From assembly GCA_964351995.1 (NCBI GenBank), contig CAYGQE010000025.1, positions 13,085 through 77,084 of the forward strand: a stretch of 64,000 nucleotides of DNA. The letters are read 5' to 3'. Below are positions 7,943-15,511 of the stretch, in pieces (within the stretch, counting starts at the first letter, position 1; every line of letters starts with the position of its first letter). A program made the position numbers and the translations under genes. The notes beneath the pieces are model-generated. The model searched no databases. It was given only the letters and a program-made list of their open reading frames with translations, and was not told the origin of the DNA. This DNA is from SZUA-35 sp964351995 (GTDB lineage Bacteria > Actinomycetota > Acidimicrobiia > Acidimicrobiales > SZUA-35).

Positions 7943-8836
7943 TCACAGGGATCCAATACTGAGTTGGCAGGCGCTGAGCACACTCGCGAGTGCGGTGTCC
8001 TGAGCAGCCGTGGCGGGCGCACCGACGAGTGGGTGCATGACGTCTGGCGTTGCGTTGTCAACGAAGCAAACGGCGCCGTCCAGCGAGAAGACCTCAGCCG
8101 ACGCCAAGAGTTCGGCGAGGAACGTGCGGTCATCTGCCGAAGCAAGCAATTGGCCATAGAACGCAGCCGTGGCTTGTTCGGCCAACGGTGGGGCCACCTC
8201 GCAGTTCGCGAACGTGAATTGGTCGGTTCGGATCCGAGCAACATCGCTTCCCGAGCTGGCTTCGAGCTCGGTCAACTCCTCAAAGACGGCGAAGAGATTG
8301 AAGTCGTTCCTCTCGAGCAGCATCTGTACATCACCGTGGAACGTCGCAACGGTCTGCACGTCAACCGCAATCGATGCAGGCGCAACGTCGGCTGCTGCAT
8401 CCCAACGATCGGCCTGGGTGTTGAAGAAGGCGGCGGCGGCATCCGTGTCGTCGAGTGACGTGAAGGCCCCGAGATCATCGATGGCGATGGCTGCTTGGCA
8501 GAACGCTGCATTCGGATCTGCCAGCGGAACCGTCGTCGTGCTTGCTGCCGTTGTCGAAGAAGCAGTGGGTTGGGTCGACGCGGTAACGGTCGTCGTGGTC
8601 TCGCTGCTGGTTTCAGTGGACGTCGAAGCCTGGACGGTCGTGGTGGTGGACGACGAGCCATCGGCCTCGTGGTCCTCGAACGGCTCAGCTGCCTCGACCG
8701 TCGTTGTGACGTCGTCAAAGAGCGCGAGCGAGGTGGGAGCTGTCGATGAACCGACGTCGGTGGCTGCGCCGCAGCCGGACAACATCAAACTCACCACGAT
8801 CGCCACACCCATCACGATCATCAGCCGGATACTCAC
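7943..8836 (-). CDS. lipoprotein with Thr/Ser-rich linker, function unknown
   Basis: A secreted, membrane-anchored protein of about 297 residues. A hydrophobic signal (MIVMGVAIVVSLMLSGC) ends in an LSGC lipobox. A long Thr/Ser/Glu linker of the kind common in actinobacterial cell-surface lipoproteins follows, and then a mostly helical domain of about 165 residues with three cysteines (FCQAA, FANCEV, VCFVDN) plus one near the end (SACQL). I chose the GTG at 8836 because GGGG precedes it and the signal peptide then begins with a basic residue. A start further upstream would add an unlikely N-terminus. The family is not recognised. Confidence 0.8.
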   Translation of the reverse strand: MSIRLMIVMGVAIVVSLMLSGCGAATDVGSSTAPTSLALFDDVTTTVEAAEPFEDHEADGSSSTTTTVQASTSTETSSETTTTVTASTQPTASSTTAASTTTVPLADPNAAFCQAAIAIDDLGAFTSLDDTDAAAAFFNTQADRWDAAADVAPASIAVDVQTVATFHGDVQMLLERNDFNLFAVFEELTELEASSGSDVARIRTDQFTFANCEVAPPLAEQATAAFYGQLLASADDRTFLAELLASAEVFSLDGAVCFVDNATPDVMHPLVGAPATAAQDTALASVLSACQLSIGSL

Positions 8837-8892
8837 TCGGCCCCATCGGCAATTCGTCAGCTCCCGTGAGGACGGCGCGATACGTTTCGCCG

Positions 8893-9300
8893 ATGCCAGA
8901 CGAGGGCCCGATCGCCAACACACCAGAGCCGCCGTACACCGCCGTCATCTTTCGGTCGATCCGATCTGACAACACCGATGGGTACGCCGACATGGCCATC
9001 GAGATGGAGCTCCTCGCTTCGGAGCAAGCCGGCTACCTCGGCATCGAATCATCTGCTGACGCCACGACAGGGCTGACCGTTTCCTACTGGGCCTCCGACG
9101 ACGATGCGAAGGCATGGAAGCAGGTAGGCGAGCACCTGGCTGCGCAACGTCTCGGGGCGCAGCGCTGGTACGCCGACTACGTCGTTCGCATCGCCACCGT
9201 GCACCGCAACTATCGCGCCAACGACTCCCACACCAACGACTCCCACACCAACGACTCCCACACCAACGACTCCCGCACCAACGAGCAACGAGCCAGGTAG
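8893..9300 (+). CDS. antibiotic-biosynthesis-monooxygenase-like (ABM fold) protein with a repeat tail
   Basis: 135 residues. Residues 15-105 match the small ferredoxin-like ABM fold (YTAVIFRSIRSDNTDGYADMAIEMELLASEQAGYLGIES, then VSYWASDDDAKAW), usually annotated as a quinol monooxygenase-like or haem-degrading-like enzyme. The C-terminus ends in N-D-S-H-T repeated four times, encoded by a 15-bp tandem repeat. I start at the ATG at 8893, as the frame upstream is antisense to the lipoprotein gene. The two starts are divergent and the start regions nearly abut. The substrate is unknown. Confidence 0.78.
   Translation: MPDEGPIANTPEPPYTAVIFRSIRSDNTDGYADMAIEMELLASEQAGYLGIESSADATTGLTVSYWASDDDAKAWKQVGEHLAAQRLGAQRWYADYVVRIATVHRNYRANDSHTNDSHTNDSHTNDSRTNEQRAR
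9220..9279 (+). repeat. 15-bp tandem repeat, four copies, in frame
   Basis: Four copies of a 15-base unit (AACGACTCCCACACC; the last copy has one change) at the end of the ABM-like gene. They encode a hydrophilic N-D-S-H-T tail. Near-identity of the units suggests recent slippage, and copy number may vary between strains without shifting the frame. Confidence 0.95.
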
Positions 9301-9362
9301 CGAACCATCGCAGCTGCTAGACCGGAAGCTGGCTACGCCGCCGTCAGATCAGGGAGCAACTC

Positions 9363-9914
9363 ATGGCAACCAGCTACGAATCGATCACCGACAAGATGTC
9401 TGCGTTCGTCGAGCGCCAACATCTCTTCTTCGTCGCCACTGCGCCAAGCGGTGAGGGCGGCCATGTCAACTTGTCGCCCAAGGGTCTCGATTCATTCCGA
9501 GTGCTCGGCCCGAACCGGGTGGCGTACCTCGATCTCACCGGTAGCGGAGCGGAGACCATTGCTCACGTTCGCCAGAACGGCCGGATCACGTTCATGTTCT
9601 GCGCCTTCGAGGGCAAGCCAGACATCGTCCGATTCTACGGCTCGGCCCACGTCCACCGACCGGCAGACGACACCTTCAGCGAACTACGAGCGCTGTTTGG
9701 AGATCACGACGCGGTGCGCTCGGTCATCACCGCTGACATCGACCGCACGTCCAGTTCATGTGGCTTCGCCGTGCCGCTGATGGATCACATCGGTGATCGC
9801 CACACGCTCGGAAAGTACTTCGAGAACAAGACCGACGACGACGTCGAGGCCTATTGGGTCGAGAAGAACCAACGGTCGATCGACGGCCTCCCTGCGGTCG
9901 ATACTGCGAGCTGA
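9363..9914 (+). CDS. pyridoxamine 5'-phosphate oxidase-family flavin/F420-binding protein
   Basis: 183 residues of the split-barrel PNPOx-like fold (residues 10-120: FFVATAPSGEGGHVNLSPKGLDSFRVLGPNRVAYLDLTGSGAETIAHVRQNGRITFMF). Members bind FMN or F420 and reduce small molecules; the general-stress/pyridoxamine-oxidase-like branch is the best fit. AGGGAG lies 7-12 bases before the ATG. The substrate cannot be told from the sequence, and true PdxH is unlikely given the short C-terminus. It is followed on the same strand by a phosphotransferase. Confidence 0.88.
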   Translation: MATSYESITDKMSAFVERQHLFFVATAPSGEGGHVNLSPKGLDSFRVLGPNRVAYLDLTGSGAETIAHVRQNGRITFMFCAFEGKPDIVRFYGSAHVHRPADDTFSELRALFGDHDAVRSVITADIDRTSSSCGFAVPLMDHIGDRHTLGKYFENKTDDDVEAYWVEKNQRSIDGLPAVDTAS

Positions 9915-9985
9915 CCAGGCGCTCCAGATCGCCCTCGGGCAGCACTCGTGCTATCCACTCCCCCAGCCCAAGCCGAGGAGTGCTC

Positions 9986-11074
9986 ATGTCATTCGAGATC
10001 ATCGCCGACCAATCAGGCATCACCCCTGAATGGATGACCAGCGTCCTGCGCTCGTCAGACGCCATCGCTGAAGGGACCTCGGTGTCGCACGTCGAGGTCA
10101 ACGACCTCGGCGACAAAGGCGGCCTGTTGAGCGAGCTCTACCGCGTTCTCATCTCGTACGACGGTGGCGATGGGCCAGCGTCGGTGGTGGTGAAGTTGCC
10201 AATCAACGACGAGACCCAACGCTTCACCGCTGACGTGCTCGGCTTCTATGCCAGGGAACTGGCTTTCTACGACCAGATCGCACCGGGCGCCTCGTTCAAC
10301 GCACCAGCCATCCACGGCTCGAAGATGGCGGAGGACAGCACCAACTTTGTTCTCGTGATGGAAGACGCCGGCAATCTGCGCGCTGTCGACCAGCTCGAAG
10401 GCGTACCGCTCGATGATGCGAAGACCGCCCTCACCAAGATGGCCGAATTCCACGCTGCATGGTGGGAACACGACGACATTTCGTCGCTGACCAGCACGTT
10501 TCTTCCGGTGAAGAACGACGTCTACCTCGCCGCCCTGCCCGGTGTCTTCGACGGCGGTTGGGCACCATGTCAGGAAGTCGCTGGAGATCTGTTGACACCG
10601 GAGACCGTGGCATTCGGTGATCGCTTCGGCTCGCTCGTCCCGTGGCTGCTCGAGGAGATGATGACGCCGACCACCTTCGTGCACGGCGACTGGCGTTCTG
10701 ACAACGTCTTCTACGGCGACGACGACTCGATCACGATGATCGACTTCCAGATCAGCGGCTTCGCCTGCGGCATCTACGACGTCGGCTACTTCCTCGGCCA
10801 ATCCGTCGACAGTGATGTTCGCAATGGCAACGACGAGGAGCTCCTGCGGCACTATCTGTCGGTCCTGGCGGCCAACGGTGTCGACTACGAGTTCGAAGCG
10901 GCGTGGGAGAAATACAAGGTCGTCCTCTCACACTGCTTCATCTATGGCGTGTCCAGTTTCGCGTCGTGGGAACACTGGAGCGGACGTCAGCGTGAGTTGA
11001 TGTTGTCGATGCTCGGCCGGTCGGTTCGCGCCATCACCGACAACGACGCCCTCTCGGTTCTCCCCGCACCGTGA
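9986..11074 (+). CDS. phosphotransferase, ecdysteroid-kinase/aminoglycoside-phosphotransferase-like
   Basis: A 362-residue protein-kinase-fold small-molecule kinase. The catalytic loop HGDWRSDN is at about residues 232-239, and the metal-binding Asp lies in IDFQISGF (around 252). The N-lobe has VVVKLP with the ATP-binding lysine and the helix glutamate in YARELAFY. The family (EcKL/DUF1679 and APH-like) phosphorylates alcohols such as choline, sterols or antibiotics; the substrate here is unknown. GAGGAG 6 bases before the ATG at 9986 fixes the start. It may be co-transcribed with the PNPOx-like gene and mobB. Confidence 0.87.
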   Translation: MSFEIIADQSGITPEWMTSVLRSSDAIAEGTSVSHVEVNDLGDKGGLLSELYRVLISYDGGDGPASVVVKLPINDETQRFTADVLGFYARELAFYDQIAPGASFNAPAIHGSKMAEDSTNFVLVMEDAGNLRAVDQLEGVPLDDAKTALTKMAEFHAAWWEHDDISSLTSTFLPVKNDVYLAALPGVFDGGWAPCQEVAGDLLTPETVAFGDRFGSLVPWLLEEMMTPTTFVHGDWRSDNVFYGDDDSITMIDFQISGFACGIYDVGYFLGQSVDSDVRNGNDEELLRHYLSVLAANGVDYEFEAAWEKYKVVLSHCFIYGVSSFASWEHWSGRQRELMLSMLGRSVRAITDNDALSVLPAP

Positions 11075-11078
11075 ACGC

Positions 11079-11570
11079 ATGAGTGCTAGCGGGTTGATGA
11101 AAACACTTCCACCGATGATCTCGTTCGTCGCCCCGTCAGGCACAGGCAAGACCACGCTTGTCGAGCAAGTCATCAGCGAGCTGACCGCCGGCGGCTTGCG
11201 GGTTGCCGGAGTCAAACACGATGCACATCGCATCGAGCTCGACACCGAGGGCAAGGACTCGTGGCGCATGCGAAAGGCCGGCGCTGACACGCTGCTGGTC
11301 GGAGCGAACCAGCTGGCATGGATGAGCGACGAAACAGCGAGCCCCCCGCTCGAAGCCTTGGTCGAGCTGTTCTTCTCCGCCGCCGACGTCGTGATCGTCG
11401 AGGGCTACCGCTCGGCGGGCCTACCGACGGTGCTGGTCGAACGCAGCGAGGTCAGCGATCCGACCTGGCATCGGCCGACCTCGGAGATCTTGGCCACCGT
11501 GCATCCCTCCGAGGTCGATCAAGCCGTCGAAGCGGTTCGATCACACATCGCCGCCACGCTTCGCAGCTGA
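11079..11570 (+). CDS. mobB: molybdopterin-guanine dinucleotide biosynthesis protein B
   Basis: A 163-residue P-loop GTPase, MobB family, which assists MobA in attaching GMP to molybdopterin. The Walker A motif APSGTGKTT is at residues 18-26, the family stretch GVKHDAHRIELDTEGKDSWRMRKAGA follows, and the Walker B-like VVIVEGYR is at about 106-113. It begins four bases after the preceding gene. Other moco genes are not in the window. An in-frame ATG at 11097 is a possible alternative start. Confidence 0.93.
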   Translation: MSASGLMKTLPPMISFVAPSGTGKTTLVEQVISELTAGGLRVAGVKHDAHRIELDTEGKDSWRMRKAGADTLLVGANQLAWMSDETASPPLEALVELFFSAADVVIVEGYRSAGLPTVLVERSEVSDPTWHRPTSEILATVHPSEVDQAVEAVRSHIAATLRS

Positions 11571-11595
11571 GCCTCCAACAATCCAGCCACGATCG

Positions 11596-13803
11596 ATGAA
11601 GCCGACTCACGTTCGGTTTCGGCAGACCGAGCCTTCGGGAACCCCGTTCGAAGGAACTCTCTTGCCTGATCTTGGTCTCCGTCGGCTTGTTGCCCAACTA
11701 CCTCTGCGAGCCAAGCTCATTCTGTTGGCGCTGATCCCGATGCTCGCCGCCCTGTTGGCGGTGGGGCAGGTGACGATGTCTGCCCGTGCGTCGATGGTCC
11801 AGGCGAACGAGACCAGCCGGACAATCTCACTGGCGATCGCCGTCGGCGACGTTCTGCACGAAACCCAGAAGGAGCGGGGCGGTTCGGCGGTCTACCTCTC
11901 GTCGAACGGGTCGAGCTTCAGCAGCGAGCTTCGTGCCCAGCACGACGCGACTGACGTTGCCATCCAGGCACTCACCGAGAAGCTGGAAGAGATCGGCGCT
12001 GACGTGGATCCAACCATCGTCGCTGCGGTCGAAGCCGTGCTCGACGACCTGGGCGATGTTCCGGGCCGACGAGTTGCCGTCCTCGCTCTCGATGCCGAAC
12101 TCGGGCCGACCATCGCTGCCTACACGGCGACAAACCAGGATCTGCTCTCGGTGGTCATCACCATCGAGCAAGGACAGTCGACCAGTGAGACCAGCCGCGG
12201 AACGCTGGCCTATCGCTCGGTCCTGCAGGGCAAAGAGGCTGCGGGAATCATGCGGGCGCAGTTCGCCAACGTCTTCACCAACGACGCATTCGGCGAAGGT
12301 CAGCTCTCGCTGTTGATCAAGCTTCAGACCCGTCGAGACGTCGCTCTCGCCCAATTCGCCGACTTCGCTACCGACGAACTCAAGGCCGAAGATGCCGCCC
12401 GCCGAGCCGGAACGGCTTTCAACACGGTGTCTGCCCTCGAGTCCGATGCCATCACCAACGGCGTCGCCGGGTTCGACGTCGACCCCGTGGCATGGTTCGG
12501 CCAGAAGACCGCATACATCGATGAGCTCAAGTCTCTCGAAGACGGACAGGCGCAATCGGTTCTCGATGGAGCTGACGACACTTCGAGTATCGCAACGCGC
12601 GCCTTCTGGTCACTGATTTTGGCAGCGTCGGTTCTGATCGGTGCCATCGTCGCCTTCAGCGTCCTCGTCGTCTCCACGATCGTCGATGCGCTCCGCCGGA
12701 TCTCCGAACATGCCGAGAAGATCGCAGCTGGCAACCTGCAGATGGACGATCTCGAGATCCCTGGAGACGACGAGATCGCTTCCCTTGGCAAGAAGTTCGA
12801 CTCGATGACCGACACACTCATGCTGCTCGGACGCCAGATCGATGCGATTGCCAGCGTTGACCTCGACGATGGATCGATCGAGGAGACCCTGCCAGGCCAA
12901 CTGGGCGACAAAATGGCTCGACTCGCCGATGCCACCAGGAGCCAACTCGAGCTGGCGGCAAAGGAAGAGCAACACATGAGCGAGACCGTGATGCTTCTCG
13001 GAGAAATCAGCAATCGGGCAAGTCTGCTGCTCGCCAACTCGACCGTCCTGTCCTCGGTGAGCGACGACCTCACCCTAGGTGCTGGCGAGACCTCGGATCA
13101 GGCCTCCTCGGTCTCGGCAGCGGCGGAAGAAGCGTCCGCCATCGCCAACTCAGTCGCCATCGCGCTGGCGCAACTCCAGGAGAGCGTGACCGAAATTGCG
13201 ACCAGCGCAGGAATGGCTACGGCGACTGCGCAACGTGCCGTCGCTGTTTCGGACGAAACGCGAGCGACAATCGAACGCCTCGGCGAGTCATCCACGGAGA
13301 TCGGTCAAGTCGTTGACCTCATCTCCTCGATTGCCGAGGACACCAACGTGCTCGCGCTCAACGCCACCATCGAAGCTGCGAGGGCCGGAGAGGCTGGCAA
13401 GGGTTTTGCTGTCGTTGCCAACGAGGTCAAAACACTTGCGAACCAGACAGCCGAGGCAACCGCTGACATCAAGCGTCGAGTGAAGCGGATTCAGGATGAC
13501 TCCCGTCAGGCCGTGGCTGCGATCGACAGCGTGTCGAGCGTCATTCACGAGATCAGCGACAGCCAACACTCGATTGCGTCAGCGGTCGAGGAACAGACGG
13601 CCACCACCGCAGAAATCGCTTCAGCGGTGGAAGACGTGGCGAAGACCAGTGAGGAGATCGCCATGAGCATCACGGCCGTGGCCGATGCATCCACTCGGAC
13701 GTCAGCGAATGCTGGTCGCACGAAAGACGCATCGGTCGAACTCACTGGGCTCGCTACGGACTTGGCAAACCTGAGTCGTTCGAACGAGCCCGTACCTGTC
13801 TGA
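11596..13803 (+). CDS. methyl-accepting chemotaxis-type protein with nitrate/nitrite-sensing (NIT) domain
   Basis: A 735-residue membrane receptor. TM1 is at about residues 38-60. An extracytoplasmic NIT-type helical domain follows (marker GDVLHETQKERGGSAVYLSS near 84-103), then TM2 at about 335-362, a HAMP domain, and an MCP signalling domain whose tip region contains EAARAGEAGKGFAVVANEVKTLANQTAEAT. NIT domains are known to bind nitrate or nitrite in other proteins. No che or flagellar genes occur in the window, so the output may be chemotaxis or an alternative pathway. The preceding mobB (molybdenum cofactor, needed by nitrate reductase) makes a nitrate link attractive but unproven. Confidence 0.88.
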   Translation: MKPTHVRFRQTEPSGTPFEGTLLPDLGLRRLVAQLPLRAKLILLALIPMLAALLAVGQVTMSARASMVQANETSRTISLAIAVGDVLHETQKERGGSAVYLSSNGSSFSSELRAQHDATDVAIQALTEKLEEIGADVDPTIVAAVEAVLDDLGDVPGRRVAVLALDAELGPTIAAYTATNQDLLSVVITIEQGQSTSETSRGTLAYRSVLQGKEAAGIMRAQFANVFTNDAFGEGQLSLLIKLQTRRDVALAQFADFATDELKAEDAARRAGTAFNTVSALESDAITNGVAGFDVDPVAWFGQKTAYIDELKSLEDGQAQSVLDGADDTSSIATRAFWSLILAASVLIGAIVAFSVLVVSTIVDALRRISEHAEKIAAGNLQMDDLEIPGDDEIASLGKKFDSMTDTLMLLGRQIDAIASVDLDDGSIEETLPGQLGDKMARLADATRSQLELAAKEEQHMSETVMLLGEISNRASLLLANSTVLSSVSDDLTLGAGETSDQASSVSAAAEEASAIANSVAIALAQLQESVTEIATSAGMATATAQRAVAVSDETRATIERLGESSTEIGQVVDLISSIAEDTNVLALNATIEAARAGEAGKGFAVVANEVKTLANQTAEATADIKRRVKRIQDDSRQAVAAIDSVSSVIHEISDSQHSIASAVEEQTATTAEIASAVEDVAKTSEEIAMSITAVADASTRTSANAGRTKDASVELTGLATDLANLSRSNEPVPV

Positions 13804-13832
13804 GTGACGACAGATGCTCCGGCGTCGCTCAG
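13800..13832. terminator. possible bidirectional hairpin between convergent genes
   Basis: Ten-base arms CTGAGTGACG and CGTCGCTCAG (one wobble mismatch) surround a 13-base loop, spanning the chemoreceptor stop codon and the end of the RIO-kinase gene. There is no T-run. It is a weak candidate for a shared terminator. Confidence 0.35.
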
Positions 13833-14662
13833 AGCACCACCAGCAGCTCGGCGAACAGCGCTTCGCCGTCGACGTCGAGCCCTCGTTGGGAGAACCAGGC
13901 GCACACGTTCAACACGTCTCGGTGAACGAAGTTCAACCCCTGAGGATTGGCTGCGATCTCCATCGCCTGCGGCAAATCGATGAACCACAGTTCATCGTGC
14001 CACCACAGCAAGTTGAATGCCGACAGGTCGCCGTGGACCCAACCCGCTGAGGTCATGATGAAGAGCCCTTCCACCAGTTGGTCATAGGCCGACTGCAGCT
14101 GAACGGCGTCGAGCCGGGCCCGGGCCAAGTGTGGGGCGGCTCCCTCTCGATCACCGATGTACTCCATCAGGAAGACGTCGTCGCTGTACCCCACGGGGTA
14201 GGGGCACCGAAGCCCCTTGTGCCAGAGGATCTCCATCACGCCGTGCTCATGACTGGTCCATCGAGCTTGCATCAAGCGCTTGCCGTGGGCTGACATTCGC
14301 TCGACCGCACGCCGGTCTCGGGTCTTGCGGAACTGCCGTCCTTCTCGGTAGGCGGCATCGTTGCGGAAGGTCGATGCCTTCTGCACACCCATTGCCTCGA
14401 GCTCGCCCTTGTTCTTGACGTTGCGGGGCATGTATCGCTTCTCGGCGAGAAGGATCGAAGATCGGCCGGCGGCGTGATGAGTTGCCGAGGACCGTTCGAT
14501 CAGATTGATCTGTGCCTCTTTGCCGGTGCGGAGCACACCGAGATCGGTGTCTTCGTACGGTGCGGCGATCAGCCACTCCGGCAGGCGTCGCTCGGCGCCG
14601 CTGGGGTCTGGGTTGATGGGTGCAGGGTTGATGGGCCCTGTATTGATTCGGTCAGGCTTCAT
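13829..14662 (-). CDS. RIO-type serine/threonine protein kinase
   Basis: A 277-residue RIO-like kinase. The ATP-binding lysine is Lys75 in LLAEKRY. The catalytic loop HGDLSAFN is at residues 210-217 and the metal-binding aspartate is Asp229 in IDLPQ. The RIO family lacks the activation loop and substrate-binding lobe of classical kinases, consistent with the short protein. The N-terminus carries a short repeated IN-x-P motif (INTGPINPAPINPDP) from near-repeated DNA. Bacterial RIO proteins occur in some actinobacteria, and their targets are mostly unknown. A 20-codon frame with a strong ribosome site lies 81 bases upstream. Confidence 0.9.
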   Translation of the reverse strand: MKPDRINTGPINPAPINPDPSGAERRLPEWLIAAPYEDTDLGVLRTGKEAQINLIERSSATHHAAGRSSILLAEKRYMPRNVKNKGELEAMGVQKASTFRNDAAYREGRQFRKTRDRRAVERMSAHGKRLMQARWTSHEHGVMEILWHKGLRCPYPVGYSDDVFLMEYIGDREGAAPHLARARLDAVQLQSAYDQLVEGLFIMTSAGWVHGDLSAFNLLWWHDELWFIDLPQAMEIAANPQGLNFVHRDVLNVCAWFSQRGLDVDGEALFAELLVVL

Positions 14663-14743
14663 GGTTCAGCTCTCGTGCGTGGTTCCAGTGGGGGCCCAGC
14701 ACGGGCGGACGAGCAAGCGACGAGGTGAACGTCAGCGGGAAGC

Positions 14744-14806
14744 TCAGGCGAACAACAGAGGTTCGCCGGCGCGGCTGGGAAGGTCGATGACGGTTCGAAC
14801 AGACAT
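14744..14806 (-). CDS. possible 20-residue small ORF upstream of the RIO-kinase gene
   Basis: ATG at 14806 preceded by GGGAAGGGAGGG, an unusually strong purine-rich ribosome site about 8 bases away. The product would be MSVRTVIDLPSRAGEPLLFA and the frame stops 81 bases before the RIO kinase start. It may be a small protein or a leader peptide. The evidence is only the ribosome site and position. Confidence 0.4.
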   Translation of the reverse strand: MSVRTVIDLPSRAGEPLLFA

Positions 14807-14945
14807 GGTGTGAACCCTCCCTTCCCTCGCAAGCGAGATCTCCATCAGCGAGCGCCGATGCTTCGATGCAGACCCTACGGGTCCAGCAGGCCTCCCGCCA
14901 GCGAATTGCTGGCCGTCGGGCTCAGAACAACTGCAGCGCTGGCTG

Positions 14946-15443
14946 TCAGCAGTCCGTTTCGCCGTCTGGGTACTCGACAACGATCATCTCACCCTCTTCT
15001 GCCAAGACACCGATCAAAATGCAGTCGAAGAGCGGATCCTCTTCAACGGTGCCCGAATCGAAGCGGAATCGGACCTCGTTGCCGACGATCGAGATCTCGG
15101 CCGGAGGCGTGGACATCTGGTCAGCGATGATCCCGAAGCGGGTCTCGCCATCGATGGACGAAATCCCAGCATCGAGCTCGGCTTGCTCTTCCTCACCGAG
15201 ACCGCTCGTCAGATCGTCGCGCAGCTCCTCACCCTGCTCGGCCGAACCAACGAAGTCGCCGTCGGTCTCAGGCTCGCCGTCGGCAGCCTGTTCAGCCGAC
15301 TCGACGGCTTCGACCGTGTCATCCTCGGCGGCCGAGGTCTCACTGGATCCGCACGCAGCAGCAGCGAGAGCAAGGGCCAACAGAAGGATGGACCGTCGCC
15401 TTCCTGCGTTGGCGGTACGAGGGGAGCGGCTGGTGTGAAGCAT
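14946..15443 (-). CDS. lipoprotein of unknown function
   Basis: About 165 residues from the ATG at 15443 (GAGG upstream). A basic start and hydrophobic segment RRRSILLLALALAAAAC end at the acylated cysteine. An acidic linker (ETSAAEDDTVEAVESAEQ) leads to a C-terminal domain of about 100 residues, predicted alpha/beta, with cysteines in FDCIL and at the final residue that could form a disulfide. I do not recognise the family. It is divergent from the large SARP-type regulator with only about 70 bases between starts, so the two may share a promoter region. Confidence 0.78.
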   Translation of the reverse strand: MLHTSRSPRTANAGRRRSILLLALALAAAACGSSETSAAEDDTVEAVESAEQAADGEPETDGDFVGSAEQGEELRDDLTSGLGEEEQAELDAGISSIDGETRFGIIADQMSTPPAEISIVGNEVRFRFDSGTVEEDPLFDCILIGVLAEEGEMIVVEYPDGETDC

Positions 15444-15511
15444 GGGCCACAGCCTCGGTGGTGGACCTTGCAATGAGCTTGCACTGCGTTCGCAGCTACG
15501 GTCTTCACGTG

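Noticed and set aside
9220..9279. Possible CRISPR-like repeat array
   Set aside because: Units are 15 bases, directly adjacent without spacers and in frame with a gene. No cas genes are present.
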